DNA of 64,000 nucleotides from Stutzerimonas stutzeri TS44 (GTDB lineage Bacteria; Pseudomonadota; Gammaproteobacteria; Pseudomonadales; Pseudomonadaceae): positions 1 through 64,000 of the forward strand of contig AJXE01000019.1 in assembly GCA_000263395.1 (NCBI GenBank). Reading direction: 5' to 3'. This document shows positions 25,608 through 37,700 of the stretch, piece after piece. The notes below the pieces were generated by a model. It worked only from the letters and a program-made list of their open reading frames with translations, did not search any database and was not told the origin of the DNA. The first letter of the stretch is position 1; each line of letters starts with the position of its first letter. The translations under genes and the position numbers were made by a program.

Positions 25608-26426
25608 TCAGCGATTGAGCTGTCGCTGCGCCAGCTGTGCCGCCGAGCTGTTCGGGAACTGTGCGATGACCTGCCGCAGAATGCCCTGCGCCTTGTCACG
25701 ATTACCCAGCCGCAGCTCGACATCGGCGAGCTTGTACAGCGAATCCGGCACCTTGTTGTGCTGCGGATAGAGCTGGCTGACCTTGGCGAAGGCCTGCCCG
25801 GCGCCCTGTAGGTCGCCTTTGGCCAGATTGACCTCGCCCAGCCAGTACTGGGCATTGCCGGCATACTGGCTGTTCGGATATTTGCGCAGAAATGCGCCGA
25901 ATGCCTGGCTGGCCTTGTCGAAATCCTTGGCCTTGATCAGATCGAAGGCAGCGTCGTAATACAGCTTTTCCTTCGCCGGATCACCCGCCTGCTCACCCGC
26001 GGATACCGGACTGCCTGGTGCAACACCGCCGGCGCCGGCACTCTGGCCAGCATCGGCAACGGAATTCTGACCTGTCGCGGCGCCACCACCGGCACCACTG
26101 GTCAAACGACGATCGAGATCCTGATAACGCTCCAGGCCTTCCTGTTGCAGGCGCTGGATCTGGTTCTGTTGCTCCTCGAGCATGCCGCGCAATTGCGCGA
26201 TCTCTTCCTGCATCTGCTGCAATTGCTGGAAGAGCATGCCCTGTGCCGAGGCTGGAGCAGTGGCTCCACCCCCGACATAGGCACCGCCACTCTCCGGCGC
26301 GGCCGTGGAATAACCCGAGTTGCCGTAGGCGGCTCCCGAATCACCCTCGACTACCGGCACCTGGGCCGCCGCGAGCAGCGGCAACCCGAATACTGCGAAA
26401 CTCAGAGCGTGGCGGTACTTGCGCAT
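25608..26426 (-). CDS. cpoB: cell division coordinator CpoB (YbgF)
   Basis: A 272-residue periplasmic protein. Signal peptide about 1-21, then a variable linker, a short trimeric coiled coil (QQLQQMQEEIAQLRGMLEEQ, near 65-110), a Gly/Ala-rich linker, and three TPRs near 145-270 (YYDAAFDLIKAKDFDKASQ, QYWLGEVNLAKGDLQGA, SLYKLADVELRLGNRDKAQ). CpoB links Tol-Pal to PBP1B during division. It is 6 bases after pal. Confidence 0.94.
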   Translation of the reverse strand: MRKYRHALSFAVFGLPLLAAAQVPVVEGDSGAAYGNSGYSTAAPESGGAYVGGGATAPASAQGMLFQQLQQMQEEIAQLRGMLEEQQNQIQRLQQEGLERYQDLDRRLTSGAGGGAATGQNSVADAGQSAGAGGVAPGSPVSAGEQAGDPAKEKLYYDAAFDLIKAKDFDKASQAFGAFLRKYPNSQYAGNAQYWLGEVNLAKGDLQGAGQAFAKVSQLYPQHNKVPDSLYKLADVELRLGNRDKAQGILRQVIAQFPNSSAAQLAQRQLNR

Positions 26427-26432
26427 GGCGAA

Positions 26433-26936
26433 TTACTTGCGCAGTTCGACGCGACGGTTCTGCGCCCAGGACTGCTCGTCGTTGCCCGTGGCGATCGCAC
26501 GCTCTTCGCCGTAGGAAACCAGTTCCAGTTGAGCCGGGGAAACGCCCTGCAGCACCAGGTAGCGCTGAACGGCCTTGGAGCGACGCTCGCCCAGAGCCAT
26601 GTTGTACTCGCGGGTGCCGCGCTCGTCGGTGTGGCCTTCCAGAACGATGCGAGCGCCATTGCCTTTCAGGTCCTTGGCGTGTACGTCGAGGGCACGCATG
26701 GCTTCCGGCTTGAGGTCGGAGCTGTCGTACTCGAAGTAGAAGGTGGTGATGGCGCGCAGAGCGGCTTCTTCGCTCATGCTGCCGTCAACGGAACCAGCGT
26801 CCGCGCCGTAGCCAGCGTTAGGATCGATAGCGCCCGAGCCTTCGCCGGAATCGTCGCCGCCCTTGGAGGAGCAGCCAACAGCGACAGCCATGGCCAGAGC
26901 CAGCGCGGTGAACTTACCGAATTTCAGCATTTCCAT
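26433..26936 (-). CDS. pal: peptidoglycan-associated lipoprotein Pal (OprL)
   Basis: A 167-residue outer-membrane lipoprotein with lipobox AVAVGC and lipidated Cys near residue 22. A disordered acidic linker follows, then an OmpA-like peptidoglycan-binding domain: [13 protein letters not shown] near 75, [12 protein letters not shown] near 107 and [14 protein letters not shown] near 122. It binds meso-diaminopimelate and TolB. In Pseudomonas it is called OprL. Confidence 0.97.
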   Translation of the reverse strand: MEMLKFGKFTALALAMAVAVGCSSKGGDDSGEGSGAIDPNAGYGADAGSVDGSMSEEAALRAITTFYFEYDSSDLKPEAMRALDVHAKDLKGNGARIVLEGHTDERGTREYNMALGERRSKAVQRYLVLQGVSPAQLELVSYGEERAIATGNDEQSWAQNRRVELRK

Positions 26937-26992
26937 CTGTAATAACCCCAGGTGTGGTTTTGGTGTTTTGGTTTAAAAGCGTTGGTACCGCA

Positions 26993-28294
26993 TCAGTTCA
27001 GGTAAGGGGACCAGGATGGCTCTCGGACTTCGCCTTGAGCAGTAGGAAGCGGGAGCCTCACTCGTCCATTGATGGAGACGAGCATCAAGACTCCCCGGCC
27101 CTGCTGGCGGGTTGCGTAGATTAGCATGGTGCCATTAGGCGCAACAGTGGGCGACTCGTCCAGAGTGGTCTCCGAGAGCAGGCGCAGACTGCCCCGCTGA
27201 AGGTCCTGCGCTGCGACCTTGAAGTTGGTGTAGCCATCCTGGCGATGGATCATCACCAGGGTCTTCTCGTCGGCCGACAGTTTCGGATTGGCATTGTAGT
27301 TACCGACGAAGGTGACCCGCTCCGCCGCACCACTGCCCAGCCGCTGCTTGTAGATTTGCGGCTTGCCGGCACGATCGGAGGTGAAATAGATGGTCTGACC
27401 GTCGGCACCCCAGAACGGCTCGGTGTCGATCGAATAGTGATTGGTCAGCCGCTGCAGCTGCCGCGAGCCCAGATTCATCACGTAGATTTCCGGGTTGCCA
27501 TCCTTGGACAGCACGAACGCCAGGCGATTGCCGTCCGGCGAGAACGCCGGGGCGCCGTTGAGCCCCTCGAAGCCGGTGACCTGCTCGCGCCGGCCGGTAT
27601 CGATGTGCTGGATGAAGATGCGCGGCCGCTTCTGCTCGAACGAGACATAGGCGATGCGGCGCCCGTCCGGCGAGTAGCGCGGCGACAGGATCGGTTCGCG
27701 CGATTGCAGCAGCGTCACCGCCCGCGCGCCGTCATAGTCGGAACGCTGCAGGGTGTAGCGCGTATTGGCGCTACCGAGACGCTCCGCCGTCACATACAGC
27801 AGGCGGGTGGAAAACGCCCCCTTGATCCCGGTGAGCTTCTCGAACGCCTGATCGGAGACATAGTGCGCCATGTCGCGCAACTGATCGGGCGAACCGCCGA
27901 CGCTGCCGGTCATCACCTGCTGCTCGGTGGTCACGTTGAACACGCCGAACTGCACCTGCAGACGCCCACCGGCCGGCTGGATGCTGCCCACCACCACGTA
28001 CTGGGCACCCAGAGCCTTCCAATCGCGGTAGATGATCTCGCTACCGCGGGTGGGCATGCTGATCATGTTCTGCCGCGGAATCGGCTGGAAAATTCCGGAA
28101 TTGCGCAGGTCATTACCGATGATATCGGCCATGTCTTCGGGCAGCACGGTGCCGCCTTGCCAGCCGAACGGAACCACCGCCACCGGAATGGCGCGATCGG
28201 CACCGCTGGTGACGACGATGTTCTTCTCCTGCGCTACCGCCGTGCCCAGCAGGCAGCAGAGAAGGATGAGAAAACCTCGAAGGGAATTGATCAC
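26993..28294 (-). CDS. tolB: Tol-Pal system beta-propeller protein TolB
   Basis: A 433-residue periplasmic protein: signal peptide about 1-21, an N-terminal TolB domain (about 25-165, QPIPRQNM), then a six-bladed propeller with repeats like [28 protein letters not shown] and [13 protein letters not shown]. It starts with GTG at 28294, overlapping the tolA stop by 4 bases (translational coupling). TolB is pulled off Pal by TolA. Confidence 0.96.
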   Translation of the reverse strand: MINSLRGFLILLCCLLGTAVAQEKNIVVTSGADRAIPVAVVPFGWQGGTVLPEDMADIIGNDLRNSGIFQPIPRQNMISMPTRGSEIIYRDWKALGAQYVVVGSIQPAGGRLQVQFGVFNVTTEQQVMTGSVGGSPDQLRDMAHYVSDQAFEKLTGIKGAFSTRLLYVTAERLGSANTRYTLQRSDYDGARAVTLLQSREPILSPRYSPDGRRIAYVSFEQKRPRIFIQHIDTGRREQVTGFEGLNGAPAFSPDGNRLAFVLSKDGNPEIYVMNLGSRQLQRLTNHYSIDTEPFWGADGQTIYFTSDRAGKPQIYKQRLGSGAAERVTFVGNYNANPKLSADEKTLVMIHRQDGYTNFKVAAQDLQRGSLRLLSETTLDESPTVAPNGTMLIYATRQQGRGVLMLVSINGRVRLPLPTAQGEVREPSWSPYLN

Positions 28295-29292
28295 AACGCT
28301 AGATCCTCTGGCGTGAACGTCATTTTGAACGATCGGTAGGGTTGGAAATCCTGCGGGCTGAGTCCCTGCATTTCCGTCAACCGACCAATATTCCTCACTG
28401 CGGCGACAGCGGAGTTGTCGAACGGCACATCGCCACTCGACCTCGCCACGCTGACTCCGGTAATCGTGCCGTCAGGCAGCATGTTCACCTGCAACTGTAC
28501 CGACATGTTGTTGCGGGCCGAAGGCGGACGCGTCCAGCCTTCGGCGGCGCGCATGCGAATCAGGTCGTCGAAGTTGCCCGCCACCTGGTCGCCCTGGCTG
28601 TCGGCCAGCGCCTGCTGGCGCTCGGTTGTGTCCGATAGCAGCTCGGCCAATGCCTGCGCCTTCTTCTCCTCGGCCGCTTTACGCGCAGCCTCTGCCGCAG
28701 CCTTCTTCTTCGCCGCTTCGGCCGCGGCCTTTTTCTTGGCGTCTTCGGCCGCTTTCTTCTTCGCCTGCTCGGCTGCCGCCTTTTTCTTCGCTTCCTCGGC
28801 AGCCTTCTTCTTGGCCTCTTCAGCCGCTTTCTTCTTCGCCTCTTCGGCCGCCTTCTTCTTGGCGATATCGGCCTGTTTCTGCTGTTCGACCTTCTTGGCT
28901 TCCTCGGCCTTCTTCGCCTCGGCAGTCTTCTTGGCAGCGGCCGCTTTCTCCGCTTCGGCCTTTCGAGCCTGCTCGGCCTTCTTTTGTTCCGCGGCCTTGG
29001 CCGCCGCCTGCTTCTGCTGCTCGACCTTGCGCTGTTCCATCTGCTCGGTCTCGTACTGCTTGGCAGCGGTCTTCTTGGCTTCGCCGGCGATCTTCTGGTT
29101 GGTCTGGGTCGTCGCCTGGCTTTGCGATTTGAGCTGGTACAGCGTGGCCTGGACGATGGGCTTGGACGGCGGCAACTCGGGCGTCATGGCGAAACTGACG
29201 AAAAGCAGGCCGAAGATGATGACATGCAGGCCTACCGCCAGAATGACGGGCCAGAAATAGCTTTGCGCAGGAGAGCGTTCAGCGTGTTGCAT
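28291..29292 (-). CDS. tolA: Tol-Pal system protein TolA
   Basis: A 333-residue inner-membrane protein with a TM helix near residues 15-38 and a long helical domain (about 60-225) built of repeated 8-residue AKKKAAEE-type units, the classical TolA II rod. A C-terminal TolA III domain follows with [34 protein letters not shown] and [13 protein letters not shown]. TolQR energise it. Its start overlaps the tolR stop (ATGA type). Confidence 0.95.
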   Translation of the reverse strand: MQHAERSPAQSYFWPVILAVGLHVIIFGLLFVSFAMTPELPPSKPIVQATLYQLKSQSQATTQTNQKIAGEAKKTAAKQYETEQMEQRKVEQQKQAAAKAAEQKKAEQARKAEAEKAAAAKKTAEAKKAEEAKKVEQQKQADIAKKKAAEEAKKKAAEEAKKKAAEEAKKKAAAEQAKKKAAEDAKKKAAAEAAKKKAAAEAARKAAEEKKAQALAELLSDTTERQQALADSQGDQVAGNFDDLIRMRAAEGWTRPPSARNNMSVQLQVNMLPDGTITGVSVARSSGDVPFDNSAVAAVRNIGRLTEMQGLSPQDFQPYRSFKMTFTPEDLAL

Positions 29293-29744
29293 CAGGGCGC
29301 CTCGGTGATCAGGCCGACGTTGCCCACGCCCGCTTCCTGCAGCCCACCCATCGCGGCCATGACCGAGCCGTAATCGACCGCCTTGTCGCCACGCACGAAT
29401 ACCTGCACCTGCTTACCCTGGCTGCGGTTCTGATTCATGATCGCGGTGACCGCCCGGGTCATCTCGTCGAGCGTCAGCGCACGATCCTGCACGGTATCGG
29501 TGTCCACCTCGCTGCCCATGTTCCAGTAATAGGTCTTGTCGGCCTTGATCGAGATGGTCAGCACCTGCGCATTGTTGTCCTGCGGCAGCGCCTCGCTGCT
29601 GACCTTGGGCAGATCGACCTTCACGCCCTGGTTGAGCATGGGCGCAGTCACCATGAAGATCACCAGCAGCACCAGCATCACGTCGATGTAGGGCACCACG
29701 TTCATCTCGGCGACGGGCTTGCGTCTGTTGCGAATTCTGGCCAT
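29292..29744 (-). CDS. tolR: Tol-Pal system protein TolR
   Basis: A 150-residue ExbD/TolR protein. One TM helix near residues 17-37 carries the proton-relay Asp in NVVPYIDVMLVLLVIFMV. The periplasmic domain ends in a region with GDKAVDYGSVMAAMGGLQEAG, typical of the family. The ATG at 29744 fits the family length better than an upstream one at 29759. It is 11 bases after tolQ. Confidence 0.95.
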   Translation of the reverse strand: MARIRNRRKPVAEMNVVPYIDVMLVLLVIFMVTAPMLNQGVKVDLPKVSSEALPQDNNAQVLTISIKADKTYYWNMGSEVDTDTVQDRALTLDEMTRAVTAIMNQNRSQGKQVQVFVRGDKAVDYGSVMAAMGGLQEAGVGNVGLITEAP

Positions 29745-29755
29745 GGCCTGAGGCC

Positions 29756-30448
29756 TCAATCTTCGGTGGTGTGGACTTTGCGGTGCAGGATCGCCTGGAA
29801 CTCGTCGGCAAAGGTGTAGTAGCGCCCGATCAGCATCTCGCCACGCGCGGAGAAGCGGTTATAGGCGATCACCGCCGGAATTGCGGCGAACAGGCCGATG
29901 GCGGTGGCGATCAGCGCTTCGGCGATGCCCGGGGCGACGGTCGCCAGGGTCGCCTGCTGCACCTGGGCCAGGCCGCGGAAGGAGTTCATGATGCCCCACA
30001 CCGTGCCGAACAGGCCGATGTAGGGGCTGGTCGAACCGACGGTGGCGAGGAACGGCAGGCTCTGCTCGAGCTTTTCTTCCTCGCGGGAGATGGCCACGCG
30101 CATGGCGCGGTTGACGCCGTCCATCACCGCATCCGGATCGACGCCCTGCTGCTGGCGCAGCCGGGAGAACTCCTTGAAACCGGCGCGGAAGATCTGCTCG
30201 ACCCCCGAATCCGGGTCAGGATTGCTGCCGGCCTGACGGTACAGCTTGGACAGATCGATGCCCGACCAGAAGCGCTCCTCGAAGGTATCCAGCGAACGCT
30301 TGGCGGCGCGCAGCAGATTGCCGCGCTGGAAAATCATGATCCACGAGGTGACCGAGGCCCCCACAAGGATCAGCATCACCAGCTGCACCACGAAGCTGGC
30401 GTTGCTGATCAGGCTCCACATGGACATGTGATCGACGTTGGCTTCCAC
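29756..30448 (-). CDS. tolQ: Tol-Pal system protein TolQ
   Basis: A 230-residue ExbB/MotA-type inner-membrane motor subunit with three TM helices, near 15-37, 138-160 and 175-198. The conserved VGSTSPYIGLFGTVWGIMNSF and PGIAEALIATAIGLFAAIPAVIAYN segments line the proton path. It uses a GTG start at 30448 with AGGAG upstream, 2 bases after ybgC. Confidence 0.96.
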   Translation of the reverse strand: MEANVDHMSMWSLISNASFVVQLVMLILVGASVTSWIMIFQRGNLLRAAKRSLDTFEERFWSGIDLSKLYRQAGSNPDPDSGVEQIFRAGFKEFSRLRQQQGVDPDAVMDGVNRAMRVAISREEEKLEQSLPFLATVGSTSPYIGLFGTVWGIMNSFRGLAQVQQATLATVAPGIAEALIATAIGLFAAIPAVIAYNRFSARGEMLIGRYYTFADEFQAILHRKVHTTED

Positions 30449-30450
30449 GC

Positions 30451-30894
30451 TTACTCTCCTGCAGGGGATAGACCCGAGCCGGCGAAGGCTTCGCGCAGCG
30501 CTTCGGGAATGGCTCGGGGTTTCAGACTTTCGGCACGCACGCAGGCCACCAGGACCTGACCTTCACACAGCAGTCGCCCATCCGCGGCACGCCTGACCTG
30601 CTGCTTGAAACACAGGCTGGCACGCTTCATTTCGACCACCTCGGCACTCACCAGCAGCTCGTCGTCCAGTCGCGCCGGGGCGTGATAGCGCGCCTCGCAC
30701 GAATGCACGACGAACAGCAGGTCCTCCCCGACGAGCTGCGACTGATCGAAACCCAGATCGCGCAGGCGTTCGGTACGAGCCCGTTCCATGAACTTGAGGT
30801 AGTTGACGTAGTAGACGATGCCGCCCGCGTCGGTGTCCTCGTAATAGACCCGACAGCGATGGACGAACGGCTCAGCGTTGATTTGCGCGCGCAT
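30451..30894 (-). CDS. ybgC: YbgC-type acyl-CoA thioesterase of the Tol-Pal cluster
   Basis: A 147-residue hot-dog-fold protein. The active-site Asp lies in [24 protein letters not shown] near residue 18, the 4-hydroxybenzoyl-CoA thioesterase motif. YbgC hydrolyses acyl-CoA/ACP and interacts with phospholipid-synthesis enzymes in E. coli. The ATG at 30894 is chosen over one at 30921, consistent with family length. Confidence 0.94.
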   Translation of the reverse strand: MRAQINAEPFVHRCRVYYEDTDAGGIVYYVNYLKFMERARTERLRDLGFDQSQLVGEDLLFVVHSCEARYHAPARLDDELLVSAEVVEMKRASLCFKQQVRRAADGRLLCEGQVLVACVRAESLKPRAIPEALREAFAGSGLSPAGE

Positions 30895-30945
30895 ACTAGT
30901 GCCCGGCCTGGAAAATGCCAATTGGGTGGGTGAACAATATTTTCA

Positions 30946-31998
30946 TCAATCCGTGTCGCCGCCGAACAGGTCCGGCGTGGGTGCTTCAGCCAGGCGCCGC
31001 GGCAGGTTCAGACCGAAGTGCAGATAGGCGTGCCGCGTAACCACGCGCCCGCGCGGCGTACGCATGATGTAGCCCTGCTGGATCAGGTAGGGCTCGAGCA
31101 CATCCTCGATGGTATGGCGCTCCTCGCTGATGGCGGCGGCCAGGCTGTCGACGCCCACCGGCCCGCCGTCGAACTTCTCGATCAGCGCCAGCAGCAGGCG
31201 GCGATCCTGATGATCGAAGCCACGCTCGTCGACATCCAGCATGTTCAACGCCAGGTCGGCGATCTCGCGGGTGATCTCGCCGCGTCCGCGCACCTCGGCG
31301 AAATCGCGCACGCGGCGCAGCAGGCGGTTGGCGATCCGCGGCGTGCCGCGCGCGCGGCGGGCGATCTCGTAGGCGCCCGCCGCTTCGGTCGGCAACCCGA
31401 GGATGCCCGCCGAACGACTGACGATGGTCGCCAGGTCCTCGGTCGAGTAGAACTCCAGGCGCTGCACGATACCGAAGCGGTCGCGCAGCGGATTGGTCAG
31501 CATGCCGGCGCGGGTGGTCGCACCGACCAGGGTGAAGGGCGGCAGATCGAGCTTGATCGAGCGCGCCGCCGGGCCTTCGCCGATCATGATGTCGAGCTGG
31601 AAATCCTCCATCGCCGGATACAGCACTTCCTCGACGATCGGGGACAGACGATGGATCTCATCGACGAACAGCACGTCGCCGGCTTCCAGATTGGTCAGCA
31701 GCGCGGCGAGATCGCCCGGGCGCTCGAGGACCGGGCCGGACGTGCTCTTGATCGAGACGCCCATCTCCTCGGCGATGATGTTCGCCAGGGTGGTCTTGCC
31801 GAGGCCCGGCGGGCCGAAGATCAGGGTGTGGTCCAGCGCCTCGCCGCGGCCCTTGGCGGCACGGATGAACAGGTCCATCTGCTCGCGCACCACCGGCTGG
31901 CCGATGTATTCGGCCAGTCGTAACGGACGGATGGCGCGGTCCAGCTGCTCGTCGCGGTCACGACTGCTGGCGGTGATCAGGCGGTCGGCTTCGATCAT
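30946..31998 (-). CDS. ruvB: Holliday junction helicase motor RuvB
   Basis: A 350-residue AAA+ ATPase. Walker A is [13 protein letters not shown] near residue 58, Walker [11 protein letters not shown] near 105, sensor 1 [11 protein letters not shown] near 150, the Arg finger region [14 protein letters not shown] near 165, and a C-terminal winged helix binds DNA. The ATG at 31998 gives the typical start MIEADRLI. It begins 4 bases after the ruvA stop. Confidence 0.98.
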   Translation of the reverse strand: MIEADRLITASSRDRDEQLDRAIRPLRLAEYIGQPVVREQMDLFIRAAKGRGEALDHTLIFGPPGLGKTTLANIIAEEMGVSIKSTSGPVLERPGDLAALLTNLEAGDVLFVDEIHRLSPIVEEVLYPAMEDFQLDIMIGEGPAARSIKLDLPPFTLVGATTRAGMLTNPLRDRFGIVQRLEFYSTEDLATIVSRSAGILGLPTEAAGAYEIARRARGTPRIANRLLRRVRDFAEVRGRGEITREIADLALNMLDVDERGFDHQDRRLLLALIEKFDGGPVGVDSLAAAISEERHTIEDVLEPYLIQQGYIMRTPRGRVVTRHAYLHFGLNLPRRLAEAPTPDLFGGDTD

Positions 31999-32002
31999 GG
32001 CG

Positions 32003-32608
32003 CTACACCATGCCCTTGAGGGCACGGCGAATCAATTCTTCACTGCTCAAACCGTCTTCCTGTATGGCACCGACCGCCCGACTGGCTTCCTGCGGCTTGA
32101 ACCCCAGGGAAATCAGGGCGCTGACCGCATCGTTCTCGGCGCTTGTGACTGCGCCGACACCACGAGGTTCAACCACCAGCGTGGCGATCGAGGGCATGGT
32201 TTCCCAGGCCTTGAAGCGATCCTTGAGCTCGACCAGCAGGCGCTCGGCAGTCTTCTTGCCGACCCCCGGGATCTTCACCAGGGTCGATGTGTCCTGCGCC
32301 TGCACGCAACGCACCAGCTCGTCCACCTCCAGCCCGGACATCAGCGCCAGCGCCAGCTTCGGCCCTACGCCGTTGAGGCGGATCAGTTCGCGAAACAGCT
32401 CGCGTTCGCGCTTCTCGAAGAAGCCGTAGAGCAACTGGGCGTCTTCGCGCACCACCAGATGGGTGTGCAGCGTGACGCTTTCGCCAACGCCGGGCAGGCG
32501 ATAGAGCGTGGTCATCGGCACCTCGACCTCATAGCCGACGCCGCTCGCATCGAGAAGCAGATGAGGCGGCTGCTTTTCCGCCAGGGTGCCACGCAAACGT
32601 CCGATCAC
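32003..32608 (-). CDS. ruvA: Holliday junction branch migration protein RuvA
   Basis: A 201-residue tetramer-forming DNA-binding protein. Domain I starts [15 protein letters not shown] (OB fold), domain II has helix-hairpin-helix motifs ([15 protein letters not shown] near 72, [19 protein letters not shown] near 107), and domain III, after a flexible linker, contacts RuvB ([16 protein letters not shown]). The GTG start at 32608 is set by alignment to the canonical N-terminus and by GGAGGAAG upstream. Confidence 0.96.
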   Translation of the reverse strand: MIGRLRGTLAEKQPPHLLLDASGVGYEVEVPMTTLYRLPGVGESVTLHTHLVVREDAQLLYGFFEKRERELFRELIRLNGVGPKLALALMSGLEVDELVRCVQAQDTSTLVKIPGVGKKTAERLLVELKDRFKAWETMPSIATLVVEPRGVGAVTSAENDAVSALISLGFKPQEASRAVGAIQEDGLSSEELIRRALKGMV

Positions 32609-32679
32609 GATTCCGCTTCCTCCAACATCGCCGGTCTCGCCCGGCGGCTGCCAAAACTGTTCTACCGCCACAAGCGGGA

Positions 32680-33204
32680 CTACAAGCGCAAACGTCCGCC
32701 CCGGCGCTTGGCGCCGCTCAAACCATGCGGAATCAGGCTCTGCCGATGATGCGCATGGCACAGCGCGATGGCTAGCGCATCGGAGGCATCGATCTGCGGC
32801 TTTTCCAGCAGCTTGAGCAAGTGCATGACCATCATCTGGACTTGCTGCTTGTCCGCCCCACCGGTTCCGGCGATCGCCTGCTTGACCTGGGTCGCCGTGT
32901 ACTCGGCGATCTGCAGGCCGGCCTCGGCACCGGCGACGATTGCCGCACCGCGCGCCTGGCCGAGCTTGAGCGCCGAATCGGCGTTACGCGCCATGAACAC
33001 CTGCTCGATGCCCATCGTCACCGGGCCGTAGGTCCGGATCACCTCGCTGACGCCGCTGAATACCGCTCGCAGACGCTCGGCCAGCTCGCCGCTGCCGGTG
33101 CGAATGCAGCCCGAAGCCACGTATTCGCAGCCACGCCCGGTGTCACGCACCACCCCGTAGCCGGTAATTCGCGAGCCGGGGTCGATTCCCAAAATCAGCG
33201 TCAT
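32680..33204 (-). CDS. ruvC: Holliday junction resolvase RuvC
   Basis: A 174-residue RNase-H-fold endonuclease. Catalytic residues: Asp in [13 protein letters not shown] (residue 7), Glu in [10 protein letters not shown] near 66, and Asp pairs in [16 protein letters not shown] near 138-142. It is the first gene of ruvC-ruvA-ruvB; the gap to ruvA is 71 bases. The terminator near 33330 separates it from yebC. Confidence 0.97.
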   Translation of the reverse strand: MTLILGIDPGSRITGYGVVRDTGRGCEYVASGCIRTGSGELAERLRAVFSGVSEVIRTYGPVTMGIEQVFMARNADSALKLGQARGAAIVAGAEAGLQIAEYTATQVKQAIAGTGGADKQQVQMMVMHLLKLLEKPQIDASDALAIALCHAHHRQSLIPHGLSGAKRRGGRLRL

Positions 33205-33314
33205 GCCTGTGGTCGCGCTGTCTATTTATCCAGTGCACGAGTATACGGCTGCGCCCTACGGCGCGCCACCGTCGAGCCGATTCAGGCCCGGTGATTTCCT
33301 CAGGCTGGCGCGCA

Positions 33315-33351
33315 TAAAAAAGCCGGAAGCGCCGCTGGGCGTCTTCCGGCC
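33315..33351 (-). terminator. intrinsic terminator after yebC
   Basis: On the minus strand GGCCGGAAG and CTTCCGGCT form an 8-9 bp stem (33321-33350), followed by TTTTTTATG. It is well placed to end the yebC transcript. Confidence 0.85.
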
Positions 33352-33370
33352 TTCTTCGATCCAGATGCCG

Positions 33371-34120
33371 TCAGCCGAGCTGTTCCATGATCTCGTCCGC
33401 GATCTCGGCGTTGTGGTAGACGTTCTGCACGTCGTCCAGATCCTCCAGCGCATCGATCAGGCGCAGCACCTTCTGCGCGGTCTCGACATCGGCGATCGGA
33501 GCGGTGATCGAGGGGATCATCGCGACTTCAGCCTCATCACCCTTGAAGCCAGCCTGGGTCAGCGCCTCGTTGACCGAGAGGAAGTCGGCGAAGCTGGTGT
33601 AGATCTCCACCGAGCCGTCCTCCTGGCTGACCACATCGTCGGCGCCCGCTTCCAGCGCCGCTTCCATCAGCGCGTCCTCGTCGACACCCGGCGCGTAGCT
33701 GATCTGCCCCTTGCGATCGAACATGTAGGCCACGGAACCATCGGTGCCAAGGTTGCCGCCATTCTTGCTGAAGGCGTGGCGCACCTCGGCCGCAGTACGG
33801 TTACGGTTGTCGGTCATGGCCTCGATGATGATGGCCACGCCGCTGGGTGCGTAGCCCTCATAGGTCAGCTCGGTCATGTTGTCGGCTTCGTTGGAGCCGG
33901 CACCACGGGCGATGGCACGGTCGATCACGTCGCGCGACATGTTGGCGGTCAGCGCCTTGTCCACCGCCAGGCGCAGGCGCGGGTTGTCCGCGGGTACGCC
34001 ACCGCCGTGTTTGGCCGCCACGGTCAATTCGCGAATCAGCTTGGTGAAGATCTTGCCCCGCTTGGCGTCCTGACGCTCCTTGCGGTGCTTGATGTTGGCC
34101 CATTTGGAATGACCAGCCAT
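33371..34120 (-). CDS. yebC: YebC/TACO1-type regulator (PmpR)
   Basis: A 249-residue protein of the YebC family. The N-terminus [20 protein letters not shown] is the family hallmark, and [23 protein letters not shown] near residue 87 and [14 protein letters not shown] near 115 are conserved. In P. aeruginosa the equivalent PA0964 (PmpR) represses the quinolone-signal regulator pqsR; other YebC proteins help ribosomes through proline stretches. Which role applies here is not readable. It is 130 bases downstream of aspS. Confidence 0.95.
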   Translation of the reverse strand: MAGHSKWANIKHRKERQDAKRGKIFTKLIRELTVAAKHGGGVPADNPRLRLAVDKALTANMSRDVIDRAIARGAGSNEADNMTELTYEGYAPSGVAIIIEAMTDNRNRTAAEVRHAFSKNGGNLGTDGSVAYMFDRKGQISYAPGVDEDALMEAALEAGADDVVSQEDGSVEIYTSFADFLSVNEALTQAGFKGDEAEVAMIPSITAPIADVETAQKVLRLIDALEDLDDVQNVYHNAEIADEIMEQLG

Positions 34121-34215
34121 AACTCACTCCATTTCTTCAACTGGATCAGTAGTTCCGAAACCCACCCCGCGGGCGGGCTTCGCCGAATCGCCTGGCAAAT
34201 CGCTACCGCCAAGAC

Positions 34216-34246
34216 GAAGAAGCCTGGCAAAACCAGGCTTCCGATG
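34216..34246 (-). terminator. intrinsic terminator after aspS
   Basis: A perfect 8-bp stem AAGCCTGG / CCAGGCTT with a short A-rich loop (34220-34240), followed on the minus strand by CTTCGTC. The T tract is weak, so read-through into yebC is possible. Confidence 0.65.
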
Positions 34247-34250
34247 GTGC

Positions 34251-36026
<1,776 letters not shown>

Positions 36027-36327
36027 GGTGGTGTTCGCTTCTCGTATCTTTGATTCGTTAGGTCGCTGGAGCCGCGGTGCCGGCGCACGATTGCCGGGCG
36101 CCGCTTCCTGGCTATCGAGCCGCCGGGCACAAGCGCGGGATTATATCCACATAATCGTCACGACGCAGCCGTCGCCCGGCAGCCGAGCCTGCGCATTCGC
36201 TCGCAGGGAACCCACGACGATGAGCCCCTTCCAAAGCCAGGTGGCCTGCCGCGGCGCCAGTTCAGCAACAAAAGCCGCGACTTTTCTGGCATAACTGCAA
36301 TCGGATCACCCACCAAGGAGAACAACC
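36027..36327. promoter_or_regulatory. divergent intergenic region aspS / dps-like gene
   Basis: 301 bases separating aspS and the dps-like gene. It should hold both promoters. An AT-rich patch (GATTATATCCACATAATCG near 36138-36157) and ACTTTTCTGGCATAACTGC near 36280-36298 are the best promoter-like segments; a good AAGGAG site precedes 36328. No OxyR or other operator was identified with confidence. Confidence 0.45.
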
Positions 36328-36798
36328 ATGGAAATCGATATCGGCATCGCCGAACAGGACCGTGCCGCCATCGCAGAAGGGCTGTCTCGTCTGCTCGCCG
36401 ACACCTATACGCTGTACCTGAAGACCCACAACTTCCACTGGAACGTCACCGGGCCGATGTTCAACACGCTGCACACCATGTTCGAGACCCAGTACACCGA
36501 ACTGGCGCTCGCCGTGGACGAGATCGCCGAGCGTATCCGCGCCCTCGGCTTCCCGGCGCCGGGAACCTACGCCGCCTATGCGCGCCTGTCGTCGATCAAG
36601 GAAGACGAAGGCGTGCCGTCTGCCGAGCAGATGATCAAGCTGCTGGTCGAAGGTCAGGAAGCGGTCGTGCGCACCGCTCGCGGCATCTTCCCGCTGCTGG
36701 AGAAGGTCAGCGACGAGCCGACCGCAGACCTGCTGACCCAGCGCATGCAGATCCACGAAAAGACCGCCTGGATGCTGCGCAGCCTGCTGGCAGCCTGA
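36328..36798 (+). CDS. Dps-family ferritin-like protein
   Basis: A 156-residue Dps/starvation ferritin. The ferroxidase-site segment is [13 protein letters not shown] near residue 34 with the downstream D-x-x-A-E-R-I-R ([12 protein letters not shown]) near 63, and [14 protein letters not shown] closes the four-helix bundle. It is the positional match of P. aeruginosa PA0962, also divergent from aspS. Dps proteins store iron and protect DNA from hydroxyl radicals. There is no Lys-rich N-terminal tail, so DNA binding is not guaranteed. Confidence 0.93.
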   Translation: MEIDIGIAEQDRAAIAEGLSRLLADTYTLYLKTHNFHWNVTGPMFNTLHTMFETQYTELALAVDEIAERIRALGFPAPGTYAAYARLSSIKEDEGVPSAEQMIKLLVEGQEAVVRTARGIFPLLEKVSDEPTADLLTQRMQIHEKTAWMLRSLLAA

Positions 36799-36807
36799 GT
36801 CATCCTC

Positions 36808-36835
36808 GCCGAGGCGGGCCGCCTGCCGCCTCGGC
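36808..36835. repeat. perfect 10-bp hairpin after the dps-like gene
   Basis: GCCGAGGCGG and CCGCCTCGGC flank an eight-base loop, 10 bases after the stop codon. No T run follows, so it is either a transcript-stabilising hairpin or a weak terminator. Confidence 0.6.
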
Positions 36836-37039
36836 CGCAGATTCCCTCCCCCGGGTGCGCCGCCAGCGTGCGCCCGGCCAAAGGCTCATTTGAGCGCCAC
36901 CGGCCTTTGCTGTTAAATACGGCCGCGCTGCGGCGCCGAGTCTCTCGCCAGTCAGACATCTGCACGTCTGCTAGCTCATTTCCCAGGCATTCGCCTGCCG
37001 CCGCCTTTTCCTGTCGTGTATCCACTACGAGTCATAAGA

Positions 37040-37651
37040 ATGCTCAAGATCGTCCATGTACTAACCGGCGTCCTCGCCCTGCTCCTGTCATTCGTCCCCA
37101 GCCTGCGCGGCGACCTGCCGCTTCTTCTGCAACCAGCCGCACTCACTCTGCTGATGATCGGCCTGCTGAATATTCAGTTCATTCCGTCGACTACCGCGAA
37201 CACCGATCCACGCACCCGTCCCGTTCTGCTCGGAGTATCGGCGTTGCTGGTGCTGGCCGCCGCCGTCCAGGCACTCATCCTGCTGCTGCCGCTGGAGCAG
37301 ATCGCCGGCCAACCGGCCACGCTCGCCAGCCTGCTGCTGGTATTCGTCGCCGTACTCCTGCACCTGGCGACCACTCGCACCCAGCGCCAGCCACAGCGCG
37401 AACGCCCGCGGCAGCAGCGCGCGCCCGCCGCCAGCGTCGGCGGCGCCGGCCGGGAAACCGGTACGGTGAAGTGGTTCAACACGTCCAAAGGCTTCGGCTT
37501 CATTTCCCGCGATAGTGGCGACGACGTGTTCGTGCATTTCCGTGCGATTCGCGGCGAAGGCCATCGCGTGCTGACCGAAGGCCAGCGCGTCGAATTCACC
37601 ATCATGATGCGTGACAAGGGCCTGCAGGCCGAGGACGTGGTCACGCTGTAA
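37040..37651 (+). CDS. membrane-anchored cold-shock domain protein
   Basis: A 203-residue protein with two parts. Residues 1-115 hold about four hydrophobic helices in DUF1294-like or uncharacterised style ([64 protein letters not shown]). After a basic Gln/Arg-rich linker the last 65 residues are a cold-shock domain with [19 protein letters not shown] (RNP1 KGFGFI) and DVFVHFRAI (RNP2). It matches the probable cold-shock gene PA0961 by position. A nucleic-acid binder tethered to the inner membrane is the natural reading; the role is unknown. Confidence 0.85.
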   Translation: MLKIVHVLTGVLALLLSFVPSLRGDLPLLLQPAALTLLMIGLLNIQFIPSTTANTDPRTRPVLLGVSALLVLAAAVQALILLLPLEQIAGQPATLASLLLVFVAVLLHLATTRTQRQPQRERPRQQRAPAASVGGAGRETGTVKWFNTSKGFGFISRDSGDDVFVHFRAIRGEGHRVLTEGQRVEFTIMMRDKGLQAEDVVTL

Positions 37652-37700
37652 TTGCGATGCCGGCAGGTGTGCAGCCTGCCGGCCTCTCGCGCTCCACCCG

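Noticed and set aside
28500-29060. Serine/proline-rich repeat protein on the plus strand opposite tolA
   Set aside because: It is the antisense image of the Lys/Ala/Glu repeats of TolA domain II.
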